A stretch of 64,000 bases of DNA from Leptolyngbya sp. FACHB-261 (GTDB lineage Bacteria > Cyanobacteriota > Cyanobacteriia > FACHB-261). Shown in pieces: positions 35,425 through 43,784 of this stretch. The notes under the pieces are model-generated. The model had not been told where the DNA came from and ran no database searches. It saw only the letters and a program-made list of their open reading frames with translations. Every line of letters begins with the position of its first letter. Positions within the stretch are counted from its first letter, which is position 1. The stretch is taken from positions 310,001 through 374,000 of the forward strand of contig NZ_JACJPL010000015.1 in the NCBI RefSeq assembly GCF_014696065.1, in the 5' to 3' direction. The position numbers were made by a program, and so were the translations under genes.

Positions 35425-36324
35425 TTAATTGACAGCGAAATCAGCAAAATCAACGTACACATCTTCTGGTGTGGCCCAGGAGGGATCACCACCACCGAAG
35501 AAAGTCGAGAATAAGATACCTTCGATTCTCAAGTTTTCGGTCGTGCGGAAGGTCAGGTTGTTGGCACTCAGGACCAAATTTCCATCTACCCAGACCTGAA
35601 TTCGGCCATCGCTTTTGCCAGGAGTATTTAATGTCACCTCCTGCTCTAAGCGTTGCCAAACTCCTGGTTTAAATCGCCAGTTGCCTCGACCCAACGAAGT
35701 GCCATTCTCACTACTGGTTGGCAGATAAGCGTAGACTTCACCCGCTCCATTTCTGCGCCACATGTAGCGAGTCGAAAAGCCATTGGTTCCATCCGGAATG
35801 CGACGGCCATCATTGACCGTTCCCCCAAACAGCCCCGGCAGTTTGCCCCCTTTGACAAAATCAAAATCTTTAGAGAATTTGACGTAGTATTGCAAACGCA
35901 AACGATTGCTGGGTGCAAGGCCTAGACCACCAAAAAATTGAGCGCCACCAACAGGGGCACCAGTCTGCCGTGCAACCGTAGGGCTAGCTGAACCGGCCGG
36001 ATAACGCACTCTGAGGATCTTCTCAAACCGGCCACTGGGGTCAGCCATGACCTCGGTGTTGTCTAGACCCCAGCTTCCCCCGCGTCTGACCCGCCAACGA
36101 TTGAGCCAATCGGAACTTTCAAATTGATCAGACCAAACAGTAGCTCGGAGGGTTGGAGTTGAGGCTTGAGCAGTTGGCAATACAGACGTGGAAACTTTTG
36201 AATTCCAAGTTTTAAAAGCAGAGAGCAGAGATGACAGCGGTAATAGTTTGCTCAGCAGAAAGATAGAGGCAACGATGAGCAGTGAATGAATAAGATTCCT
36301 AGCAGAAAGAGGATGCTGATTCAT
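35425..36324 (-). CDS. Secreted PL14-type polysaccharide lyase-like protein
   Basis: 299 residues from ATG 36322-36324; the longer frame to 36513 lacks family support. N-terminal signal/anchor LIHSLLIVASIFLLSKLLPL. The beta-jelly-roll part has VWSDQFE, LRLQYYVKFSKDFDFVKGGK, LPGLFGG, FSTRYMWRRNGAGEVYAYLP and WQRLEQEVTLNTPG. These are the landmarks of polysaccharide lyase family 14, whose members cut alginate or glucuronan. It is 9 bp from the epimerase gene. It may trim or release the polymer. Confidence 0.78.
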   Translation of the reverse strand: MNQHPLSARNLIHSLLIVASIFLLSKLLPLSSLLSAFKTWNSKVSTSVLPTAQASTPTLRATVWSDQFESSDWLNRWRVRRGGSWGLDNTEVMADPSGRFEKILRVRYPAGSASPTVARQTGAPVGGAQFFGGLGLAPSNRLRLQYYVKFSKDFDFVKGGKLPGLFGGTVNDGRRIPDGTNGFSTRYMWRRNGAGEVYAYLPTSSENGTSLGRGNWRFKPGVWQRLEQEVTLNTPGKSDGRIQVWVDGNLVLSANNLTFRTTENLRIEGILFSTFFGGGDPSWATPEDVYVDFADFAVN

Positions 36325-36530
36325 AGACAGTCCCAATGGGGGAATTGAACTCAGCGCAAACTCATCATGAAGCTTTGAGTGTAAATCTGTCGAGCCTGTT
36401 CTTATTAGATTCAGGCTAGATCCAAGAGCACAAGCTTGGCCAATAAGCTTGGCCAATGAGAGACCGCGCAGCCTGAGCCTGAGGTGAACCCACTGGCTTA
36501 CTAGGCTGCGCACGTTCTCAAGGGTTAAGC

Positions 36531-37961
36531 TTAGCGGCTAGCTAATTGCGCGGTGCCGCTGGGGCTTGGCACTTTAGCCTCTGGCGCTGTTTCAAGTAAT
36601 GCGTCTGCACTCGGCTTCGGCGTGCTAGCAGTAGCCTTGCCATTCCAAGAGAGACCGCGATACTTGGCAACACCTGGTAGGGTTGGCCCATCGCTCAGAC
36701 GTACTAGGTCAATAACAGTCACGTCTTCCTTCAGGTTCTGAAGTTCGCTAGTGAACTCAGGGCGCTTCTGGCTGACGACAACTGCCTGGCAATCTTGCAG
36801 GACCTCAGCAATGTCAGAGCGCAGGATGTACTTGATTTGAGGCAACTGACGCTCTAGATACTCGCGGTTGCTACCCAGCGTTTCATCAAGCTGGACATCG
36901 GGGTCGTAAACCAGCAATTCTACGCCGTCCTGCCACAGCTCTCGGATCAGGCCGATCACTGGGCTTTCGCGCAGATCGTCGGTACCAGCCTTGAAGCTTA
37001 GACCGAGCACAGCCACGCGCCGAGCACTGCACTCGTGAACTTTGTAGCGAGCCGCCTCGATCTGCAACTGGTTGCTAGGCAGAATGCCATCCAGGATGGG
37101 CACATCGACGCCAAGGCGACGAGCATTGAAGGTCAGCGAACGCAGATCCTTGGGCAGGCAGGAACCTCCGAAGGCGAAGCCAGGCTTGAGATAAACTGGC
37201 GAGATGTTGAGCTTGGTATCGGCACAGACCAGCTTCATGATCGAGTGGCTGTCTAGACCTAGGCGGTCGCAGATACGGCCAATTTCATTGGCAAAGCCAA
37301 CCTTGAGGGCATGGAAGGTATTGTTAACCACCTTGACCAGTTCGGCCTCTTCTAGAGGAATCCGATAGAGCGGTGCTTCAACTCCTTCATACAGCCCTTC
37401 GACTAGATCGCCTGAACGGGTGTCAAGCTCACCGAGCACCGTGTAAGGGGGCGCGTAGAAGTCTTTGATTGCATCGGTTTCACGCAGGAACTCGGGGTTG
37501 ACGACAATGCCGAAGTCCTGACCAGCAGTCCGCTCAGAATGCTGCTCTAGCAAGGGCAACAACACGTTGCGGGCAACGCCAGGGAAAACGGTGCTGCGCA
37601 GCACTACCACGTGATAGCGTTCGCTCGATTTGAGGCCGCGACCGATGACCCCTGCAACGCCTTCGATATAGCCCAGCATGGCACTGCCATCGGGAGCGCT
37701 GGGGGTACCAACACAAATTAGAGAAGCATCAGCCCAGGAGACATATTGCTCGGCATCGGTGACTGCCTTCAAGCGTCCTGAGGCAATCCCTTCCTGAATG
37801 AGTTCGTCTAGGTCAGGTTCTTTAATCGGGCTGCGTCCGCTGTTGAAGGCCTTCACTTTCTCAGCGTTCAGCTCAGCACCAATAACCTCATGACCTAATT
37901 GAGCAAGGCAAGCAGCCACAACGGTGCCAACGTAGCCTAATCCCCATACTATGACTCTCAC
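36531..37961 (-). CDS. algD: GDP-mannose 6-dehydrogenase (AlgD-like)
   Basis: 476 residues. NAD-dependent four-electron oxidation of GDP-mannose to GDP-mannuronate, the alginate precursor. GLGYVG (7-12) is the Rossmann motif. CVGTPS and LNISPVYLKPGFAFGGSCLP carry catalytic C268 and read like Pseudomonas AlgD rather than UDP-glucose dehydrogenase. The C-terminal ~35 residues are a Ser/Pro/Ala-rich extension. Within this locus it supplies the donor for the synthase at 38486. UDP-sugar specificity is the alternative. Confidence 0.85.
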   Translation of the reverse strand: MRVIVWGLGYVGTVVAACLAQLGHEVIGAELNAEKVKAFNSGRSPIKEPDLDELIQEGIASGRLKAVTDAEQYVSWADASLICVGTPSAPDGSAMLGYIEGVAGVIGRGLKSSERYHVVVLRSTVFPGVARNVLLPLLEQHSERTAGQDFGIVVNPEFLRETDAIKDFYAPPYTVLGELDTRSGDLVEGLYEGVEAPLYRIPLEEAELVKVVNNTFHALKVGFANEIGRICDRLGLDSHSIMKLVCADTKLNISPVYLKPGFAFGGSCLPKDLRSLTFNARRLGVDVPILDGILPSNQLQIEAARYKVHECSARRVAVLGLSFKAGTDDLRESPVIGLIRELWQDGVELLVYDPDVQLDETLGSNREYLERQLPQIKYILRSDIAEVLQDCQAVVVSQKRPEFTSELQNLKEDVTVIDLVRLSDGPTLPGVAKYRGLSWNGKATASTPKPSADALLETAPEAKVPSPSGTAQLASR

Positions 37962-38485
37962 ACTAGCCTCCTACAAATGAATCGTGGTTGTATGCCCGCT
38001 GTACACGAAGGTGTTGCTGAGTGAAGGCTCATTTATGTTTGAAATCGAGTGGGCTAAAAGTGTTCCCATCGCAACAAACGAGTCTACCTTGGCAAAACCT
38101 AAGGATGTGATCAACGAAGTTTCAGAGCAAAAGTTCAACCTGAAATTCGCAAGCTTAAAATCTGTGGCAGGTTTGAACACTTTGGCGTTCAGATTAGCGG
38201 TTCAAGTTATTGGCCTGCCTGTTATCTCTTCTGAGAGGCAAACAGTTCTGCAATCTTGTTTAGCCTACCCAATTATCAGCGATTAGTTTCACTGTTGCAG
38301 TTGCGTGATGAACTAATTTACCAACTAACTTCTGATTGATCTCTGCGATCAGCTTTGTGACCAGCTTCTTCGTCAGTGCTAGTTGACTAACCGCCGTACA
38401 CAACAAGAGGGTCAAAGAAGATGACTCTGCGAAATTGTGGAGACCTAACTTATGCAGAAACTTACGCAGAGGGCAGCTACCTGTA
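37962..38485. other. Long gap inside the alginate-like locus
   Basis: 525 bp between the synthase stop and the algD start. A plus-strand frame at 37984-38286 (100 codons) has no recognisable domain and is probably accidental. A tandem duplication (AACTTATGCAGA/AACTTACGCAGA) lies at 38447-38470. A 7-bp hairpin spans the synthase stop (38474-38480 with 38491-38497). It likely holds a separate promoter for algD and the downstream genes. Confidence 0.5.
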
Positions 38486-40723
38486 CTACTGTAGCTGAGA
38501 GACTTCAGGCTGGCCTTGAACTACCAACGCATCCGTCTTTGTGTCGTCTGCTTCAGTCATGATAATCCTACCATTATTCCAACTACCATCAACAGTTACG
38601 TATTGGATTTTGGCGCCTTGGGTTTGATAGAGCCGTAGAGGGTTAAAGCCGCTCTTTTCTAGGTGTAAGTTCTCCAAAGTTGCTTGAGCAACCTGTTCAA
38701 TGACAATACCATCTACCTTGTACTCGGAAGCAACTGACGAGCTAGGAATTTCCTGCCTCAAGCTAAAGCCTTGCAGCTTGATATCTTGCAGCCCCGGGTC
38801 GTTTTTCTTTGAGTTTTTCGAGTCAGATGAATTTGATTGAATAGGGTGCTGGCCAGTTTGCTTGATTGTGAGCACAGCGTCACCAATATTGTGGTTAAAG
38901 TGGGCTCGTAAAACCGTACGATCAACCCCTTGCCCTTCAATAGTCGTGTGGCTGCGTTGGATTTGAACTGGCTGGAATAGGTCTAATTCACCCGCAGGCA
39001 AAACTACCTCAGCTAAGCCCTCCGCAGGCAACCCGTTCAGCAGCTTGCTGAGCGCCGCTGAGTCGTCCTTGCCATCGCTGGGAACAACACCGTAATCCAC
39101 TGCTCGTACGATTTGTGCAGACATCGCTTGAGCAGCCGCTTTTTGACCCTGTTGCAGTTCTAATAAGTCACCGACTGGATCTAAGCCTCCACCCAACCAG
39201 CACAAACAAATCACGAAGCTGAACAGGCTACTGGCATATAAAAACTTGGAGGTTCCCAATTGAACGCGACGCTTCCAAGATTCACCCTCTGAGCCCATAG
39301 TTTGTCCACCGCGATTCGCCCAACGCTGCTGCGCCAAGTTGAATTGCGTCCAGACTTTAATAATCGCAGAACCCCACTGTGACGCCAGCAGAATCGGAAA
39401 GTGAACTAGCTTGAGGTGAGACGGGCGCCCCCAGAAAATGAGCAGCAAGATGATCGGGCGGCTGAAACATACCCAGGAGAGCAACAGACTCAGAGCCAGC
39501 AACTTCAGTTGAATCAGGCAAAGGATAATGAGACCTGGGGTAATCAAAGAGGTCCACATGCTGAGCCGCTGATCGAGTAAGCAGAACCACATGAACCAGC
39601 CGGTTCGAACGGGTCCTAGTGCTAGGGCTCGGCCACTATTGCGCAGCATATTGCCGAACCAGCGCCGCATGTTCTCATAAGACCGTTTGATGACTGAGCC
39701 GGAAATATTTTCCAGGGAGTACACAATGACATCCGGGATGTACATCATGTCGTAGCCATTTTTAAGCACCCAGAACCAAGTGCTCTTGTCGTCTCCCGAT
39801 AGGAATTTAAACTCTCCCCAAAGCCAGTCGTCCAGCATGTCATTTTCAATCTGCTGCACGAAAGAAGGGTTGAGCGTGATATCAGCTCTGAACAGAGAGA
39901 AGCGCCCAGTCAAGCACATGATTTTGCGAGACAGACCCATTGAGCACATCTGAAGATGTCGCTGGCTAAATCGCAAGTGAAACCATTCAGAAAATGCATG
40001 AGAGCCAGCAACGACCGGGATCTCGTCTGTGGTTAAGGCTCCCATTTTGGGAAACAGTCGGAAGAATGGCAGGCTCTGCTGCAGCGTGCCAGGCGCCAAT
40101 TCAGAGTCACCGTCCATCAGCGCAACTACAGTGTCAGGAGGCAAATCGAGTGTCGCTAAGGCTCGAATACCCTCGGCCATAGCATTGCGCTTGCCTCTGC
40201 CCGTTTGCACAATTGAGACAAATCGGACCCAGCGTTGGAAGTCGGCACGAATGTCCTCTGCCTCAATGACTTCGGCAATCGAGTCGTTTTCATCTGCCGC
40301 ACCGCTGACCACCAAAACCGTGACCTGCTGTTCAATAGCTTTGGCTTCTCGCAAAATTGCCCGGAAGACCCGCTCATTCACCCAACGCTTTTCGCGGAAG
40401 GTAGGAACTAAGAAACAGGTATGCGGTAAGGCTTCAAGGGGAACAGCATTTGCCCGCCGACGCCAACGGGGAAAGATCAGTTGGGAGTAAAGACGAGCGC
40501 GCAAAGAGTGAAGGCCCAACCAAGCCCATCGCCAAGCTCCCACTGCCCCCATGCTAACCAGTCCTGCCCCGCCCAGCAGCGTGACCTGGCCGGGGTTGCG
40601 CAATAGAACCAACCCCAAAAAGCCTAATAGAGAAATAAGCAGAATGCCAATTAAATTGACATAAGGATCATCGAATGTCCTTGTACTTTTTTGCTCAACT
40701 GATATTGATGTAGACATCGCCAT
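38486..40723 (-). CDS. alg8: Alg8-like mannuronan synthase with C-terminal beta-helix domain
   Basis: 745 residues from ATG 40723 (a GTG at 40726 precedes it). Two N-terminal TM helices, then a GT2 domain with D205-G-D207, LTTDE, SEWFHLRFSQRHLQMCSMGL, GDDKST (311-316) and RRWFGNMLRNSGRALALGPV. The last stretch (residues about 353-372), plus WFMWFCLLDQRLSMWTSL, is close to Pseudomonas Alg8. Further TM helices lie at 398-430 and 494-514. Then comes an extra ~200-residue domain (about 540-735: DYGVVPSDGKDDSAALSKLL, IEGQGVDRTVL) resembling pectate-lyase-like beta-helices. Alg8 polymerises GDP-mannuronate. Such a fusion is unknown to me. Confidence 0.87.
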   Translation of the reverse strand: MAMSTSISVEQKSTRTFDDPYVNLIGILLISLLGFLGLVLLRNPGQVTLLGGAGLVSMGAVGAWRWAWLGLHSLRARLYSQLIFPRWRRRANAVPLEALPHTCFLVPTFREKRWVNERVFRAILREAKAIEQQVTVLVVSGAADENDSIAEVIEAEDIRADFQRWVRFVSIVQTGRGKRNAMAEGIRALATLDLPPDTVVALMDGDSELAPGTLQQSLPFFRLFPKMGALTTDEIPVVAGSHAFSEWFHLRFSQRHLQMCSMGLSRKIMCLTGRFSLFRADITLNPSFVQQIENDMLDDWLWGEFKFLSGDDKSTWFWVLKNGYDMMYIPDVIVYSLENISGSVIKRSYENMRRWFGNMLRNSGRALALGPVRTGWFMWFCLLDQRLSMWTSLITPGLIILCLIQLKLLALSLLLSWVCFSRPIILLLIFWGRPSHLKLVHFPILLASQWGSAIIKVWTQFNLAQQRWANRGGQTMGSEGESWKRRVQLGTSKFLYASSLFSFVICLCWLGGGLDPVGDLLELQQGQKAAAQAMSAQIVRAVDYGVVPSDGKDDSAALSKLLNGLPAEGLAEVVLPAGELDLFQPVQIQRSHTTIEGQGVDRTVLRAHFNHNIGDAVLTIKQTGQHPIQSNSSDSKNSKKNDPGLQDIKLQGFSLRQEIPSSSVASEYKVDGIVIEQVAQATLENLHLEKSGFNPLRLYQTQGAKIQYVTVDGSWNNGRIIMTEADDTKTDALVVQGQPEVSQLQ

Positions 40724-42096
40724 CACCTACCAGCAACGAATTTGGGCATTTGCGCGAATTTAATTGGAAAGGTTACTGAGGCATTGCTGCCTAGACCGCA
40801 AAACTGTTGAGCTTTTGCGTGCTGTGGTGGCGGTGGGATTCTAACAATCACCCGCATCAAGGACTGGCCTGCCAATTCTGACGGCACGGACGGAACCAGC
40901 GCTTGTACTTGCAAAAGATTCGATTGCCCTTCTGTCTCTTGAACGCTGTTGACCGGCTGCATCAGCTCAATTTTGCCGTCGTACTTTTCGGGGTTACCTG
41001 CTAACTGAACCCTAACCGGCCTAGAAGCATCGATTTGGTTAAACTGATCCAGATTGACTAGCGATTCGACCCAAATGTTGTTGCAGTCCAGAAGCGTGAG
41101 CAGAGATTCCGAGGAGCGAACCTGCTCACCCTCTTCGCGCTTAGTACTGTAGACAACGCCTGCAAATGGCGCTTTCACTTCCAAATCCTGACGGTTACTG
41201 TAAAGCGACCGGTCCTCTTTTAGCCGGGCTCGGGCGTTGCGCAACTCAACCTCTAAAGTGCTGATGTAGCCTTCCTGCGATTGGATGCCTGAGAGCAAGC
41301 TAGAGCGCTGCGAGAGCAAGCCTGAATCGACGTTTGGCAAGCTAGTGACCGGTTTGCCCAGTCTTGCTGCCTCTAGCGCCGCTTGTGACACTTGTAATCC
41401 TGATTCTGCTTCTCTAACTTCCGCCTGACGGGATTCCCACTCGCCGCGGAATTGCTCAGCTAGGCTTTTAGAAACAGCCCCTTCCTGTACTAGTTGGGCA
41501 TAGCGGTTGTATTTGGAACGGGCAACGGATGCCCGAGCCCGAGCTGAGTCTAACTGAGCTTGGCTCTTAGCCAGTTGTCGCTGAACAACACTCGTATCGA
41601 TGGGGCCGCTGGTCGGTCGCTGACCACTTAAGATCTTGATTCGATCATTCAAATCCTCAAGCTGGCTTTTAAGAACAGCCAAAGACTTACGGGAAGAGGC
41701 TAAGTTAGCCTCTTTGAGTTCTACCTCACCTTCCAAGCGCAAGCGGCTCTGCTGCTCTTCTGGACTGCGGCTGAGCCGAGCTAATACTTGCCCAGGATTA
41801 ACAGCAACACCAGGCTGAGCATAGAAAGCGCTGACTGCCCCATCGATAGGCGCGCGCATCCGCATAATGCGTCCATTCACTAGGCCGTTATCTACCACAA
41901 TGTGGGTGAGGCGATAGCCTATGGCGGCAATACCAACAGCAGTTGCGGCTGCACCTATCGAGAGAAACAGGGCTCCGAAGACTAGCCGTTCCCAACGTCG
42001 CTTTTTCCGCTTGTGCTGGGGGTCAGGAGGTAGTGCAACCAGCGTTCCGTTAGGAGACCGTGCAACTAGCTTCTTGGCATCAGGTGTTTCTAACAT
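40723..42096 (-). CDS. Alg44/HlyD-like membrane-fusion protein
   Basis: 457 residues. Cytoplasmic N-terminal ~34 residues, one TM helix (WERLVFGALFLSIGAAATAV), a lipoyl half, a long coiled coil (about 115-290), the second lipoyl half (KAPFAGVVYSTKREEGEQV) and a beta-barrel. This equals the periplasmic part of Alg44, but the N-terminal PilZ domain that binds cyclic di-GMP in Alg44 is absent. Its stop (TGATG) overlaps the synthase start by one base, so the two are translationally coupled. A role in type I secretion is the alternative. Confidence 0.8.
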   Translation of the reverse strand: MLETPDAKKLVARSPNGTLVALPPDPQHKRKKRRWERLVFGALFLSIGAAATAVGIAAIGYRLTHIVVDNGLVNGRIMRMRAPIDGAVSAFYAQPGVAVNPGQVLARLSRSPEEQQSRLRLEGEVELKEANLASSRKSLAVLKSQLEDLNDRIKILSGQRPTSGPIDTSVVQRQLAKSQAQLDSARARASVARSKYNRYAQLVQEGAVSKSLAEQFRGEWESRQAEVREAESGLQVSQAALEAARLGKPVTSLPNVDSGLLSQRSSLLSGIQSQEGYISTLEVELRNARARLKEDRSLYSNRQDLEVKAPFAGVVYSTKREEGEQVRSSESLLTLLDCNNIWVESLVNLDQFNQIDASRPVRVQLAGNPEKYDGKIELMQPVNSVQETEGQSNLLQVQALVPSVPSELAGQSLMRVIVRIPPPPQHAKAQQFCGLGSNASVTFPIKFAQMPKFVAGR

Positions 42097-42142
42097 GAGT
42101 CGGACTTTTCCAATGTCAATCTAGAGGTCCAAATTCAAATCT

Positions 42143-42165
42143 TGATCACGCAAAGTGATCACGCA
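42143..42165 (-). promoter_or_regulatory. Tandem TGATCACGCA boxes upstream of the alginate-like operon
   Basis: TGATCACGCA occurs at 42143-42152 and 42156-42165, a 13-bp period, each with a TGATCA palindrome. The first lies 46 bp upstream of the Alg44-like start. It is a candidate operator. Confidence 0.4.
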
Positions 42166-42518
42166 GAGGCTTCTAAGCTTTTGAACGCAGCAATGTAAGC
42201 GCTCCGTTGATAGCTAAGGCTGGGGTTCCATCAGCCATCAGAATTGCTTAAATAAGCTAAGCCTATGCGAACCGCAGCAACACACCCGAATCACTATCTC
42301 AGTTAATCTCCGCTTTTCTCGCTGCGAACTAATTGGACTGCCCGTACTTAGCAGCAATTAGTCAGCCCTTGAAAATCTCCAGCCCAATCGACTGAGCTAT
42401 TACGGCTGCCAGCGATAAGACTGCGGAACTGCTTTGAAACTTGTAGAGAGCTTGCTCGCGCAACCATTGCGTAATGGAGGGAAGAAAAGACAGTACCTAA
42501 TTCTTCCGAGAGTACCGT

Positions 42519-42758
42519 CTATCCTGCTCTGCTATTGTACCGGAGAATACTTCCGTCAAAGATGGTCATTTGCGATGCACCAAGTTCGGCAAATCTAGCA
42601 GGAGGTTCAACCTCGCTCGCACCCGGACTCACGTTCTGCATGCTCTCACCAAGGTCTTCATTTTTCAAACTTGCTCTTGCAGCTAAAACTAGCTGGCCAA
42701 CGCTGAGATGATTGCCTTTGTAAAAGCTGGGGGACAGCTTTCCTACATTGGCTTGCAT
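42519..42758 (-). CDS. Possible small protein
   Basis: 79 residues, starting MQANVGKLSPSFYKGNHLSV. Same strand as, and 420 bp upstream of, the alginate-like operon. No signal peptide, TM helix or known motif, and no clear ribosome-binding site. I keep it because it is the only moderate-length frame with balanced composition in this gap. Confidence 0.25.
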   Translation of the reverse strand: MQANVGKLSPSFYKGNHLSVGQLVLAARASLKNEDLGESMQNVSPGASEVEPPARFAELGASQMTIFDGSILRYNSRAG

Positions 42759-43276
42759 TCCGTACGCTGAAAAACGGAACTTCTTCTGCTTGCTTAGCTT
42801 ACTCCGTGAGGTATTAAGCTAGCCTGCCAGAGCTTAAGAGTTTGCCTTAGTAAGCCTCATCCGTCCGTAGGTAGATTCGAGTGAACTACGCAGTAAGTCT
42901 ATGAATATTGGGCCTAGCAAGATTAAATAGGAGGCTTAACTTTATCGTAGGTTCATAAATAAGAGCTTATTTATAAAGATAGTATAAACCGCTATATTGT
43001 GGATTATTAAGTTGCCTCTAATATTTAAGTCAGGTGATAACTGTCACCTTATACATCTATATTATAAAGATAGAGTAAGCCTTTTCAACCATCTGTGAAG
43101 AGTTGATTTGCTAAAGGGGTTGAACGCCGAGATTGTTCCCCTAGCTGCTATGTGCAAATGCTCTAAAAAACAGGGCGACCTGGAGGGCTTAGACCAGGGG
43201 GTTGGGTTCTACCAACGCAGAGCTGCTCAAAAACCATCACTACCCCTGCGCATTAGTACCTCACAATCCACAGGGG

Positions 43277-43303
43277 TGCCTGGGGGGTTTCACCCCCCAG
43301 GCA
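43277..43303. repeat. GC-rich perfect hairpin
   Basis: TGCCTGGGGGGT (43277-43288) pairs with ACCCCCCAGGCA (43292-43303) around a TTC loop: 12 uninterrupted pairs. No T-run follows. It is in a gene-poor region. Confidence 0.85.
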
Positions 43304-43784
43304 AGAGATATGTTCTTTGGCCTGGTTGTGCTTCCTAGGCTACGCAATGTCAGAGATTCTTGAATTTAGCCAGCGCTCGGCCAGCAACGAAACCTTGAGC
43401 TGAAACACATCAGAGTTTTAACCTGACCAGCGTTCAACTTAAGGCACCACCAACCGCTGAAGAGCCGTCAGGACTAGCCAGGCTGAAGATGTGGGTTAAA
43501 AGCGAAGACGAGATCTATATATAGAAATGTGTAAAACCCGTAAAGGCAAGGCGAGGTCAGCTTCTACGCGAGGAGTCGTTGAAGAGATCTCTGCCAAAAG
43601 ATCTCTGGATTTGCTGGTAGACAACCTCACCAATGTGGTTTTGAATGTAAAAGCAAGCTAGGGGTAGCTAAATACTGCTCCGCCCCCATTTGGCCAATGG
43701 GGATGATACCTGAGGTAAGTGGGGTTACAGTAATGGGTGTTCGAGTGCACCAGTTGCAACAAGTCGTGGTTCAAAGGTGAGGCG

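Larger units (their letters stand above)
42097..43784. other. 1.7-kb gene-poor region with strong inverted repeats
   Basis: AT-rich in its middle (42900-43080). It contains the operator-like boxes at 42143, a near-palindrome ATAAATAAG/CTTATTTAT at 42955-42974, AGGTGA/TCACCT at about 43032-43049, and a GC hairpin at 43277-43303. Minus frame 42519-42758 is the only possible gene. The plus frame at 43108-43338 runs through the hairpin and looks accidental. An unrecognised non-coding RNA is possible. Confidence 0.45.

Noticed and set aside
37984-38286. 100-codon plus-strand frame between the synthase and algD
   Set aside because: No domain, no ribosome-binding site and an overlapping minus-strand frame; kept only as part of the gap description.
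43108-43338. 76-codon frame in the gene-poor region
   Set aside because: It runs through a perfect GC hairpin and has no protein-like composition; more likely accidental.
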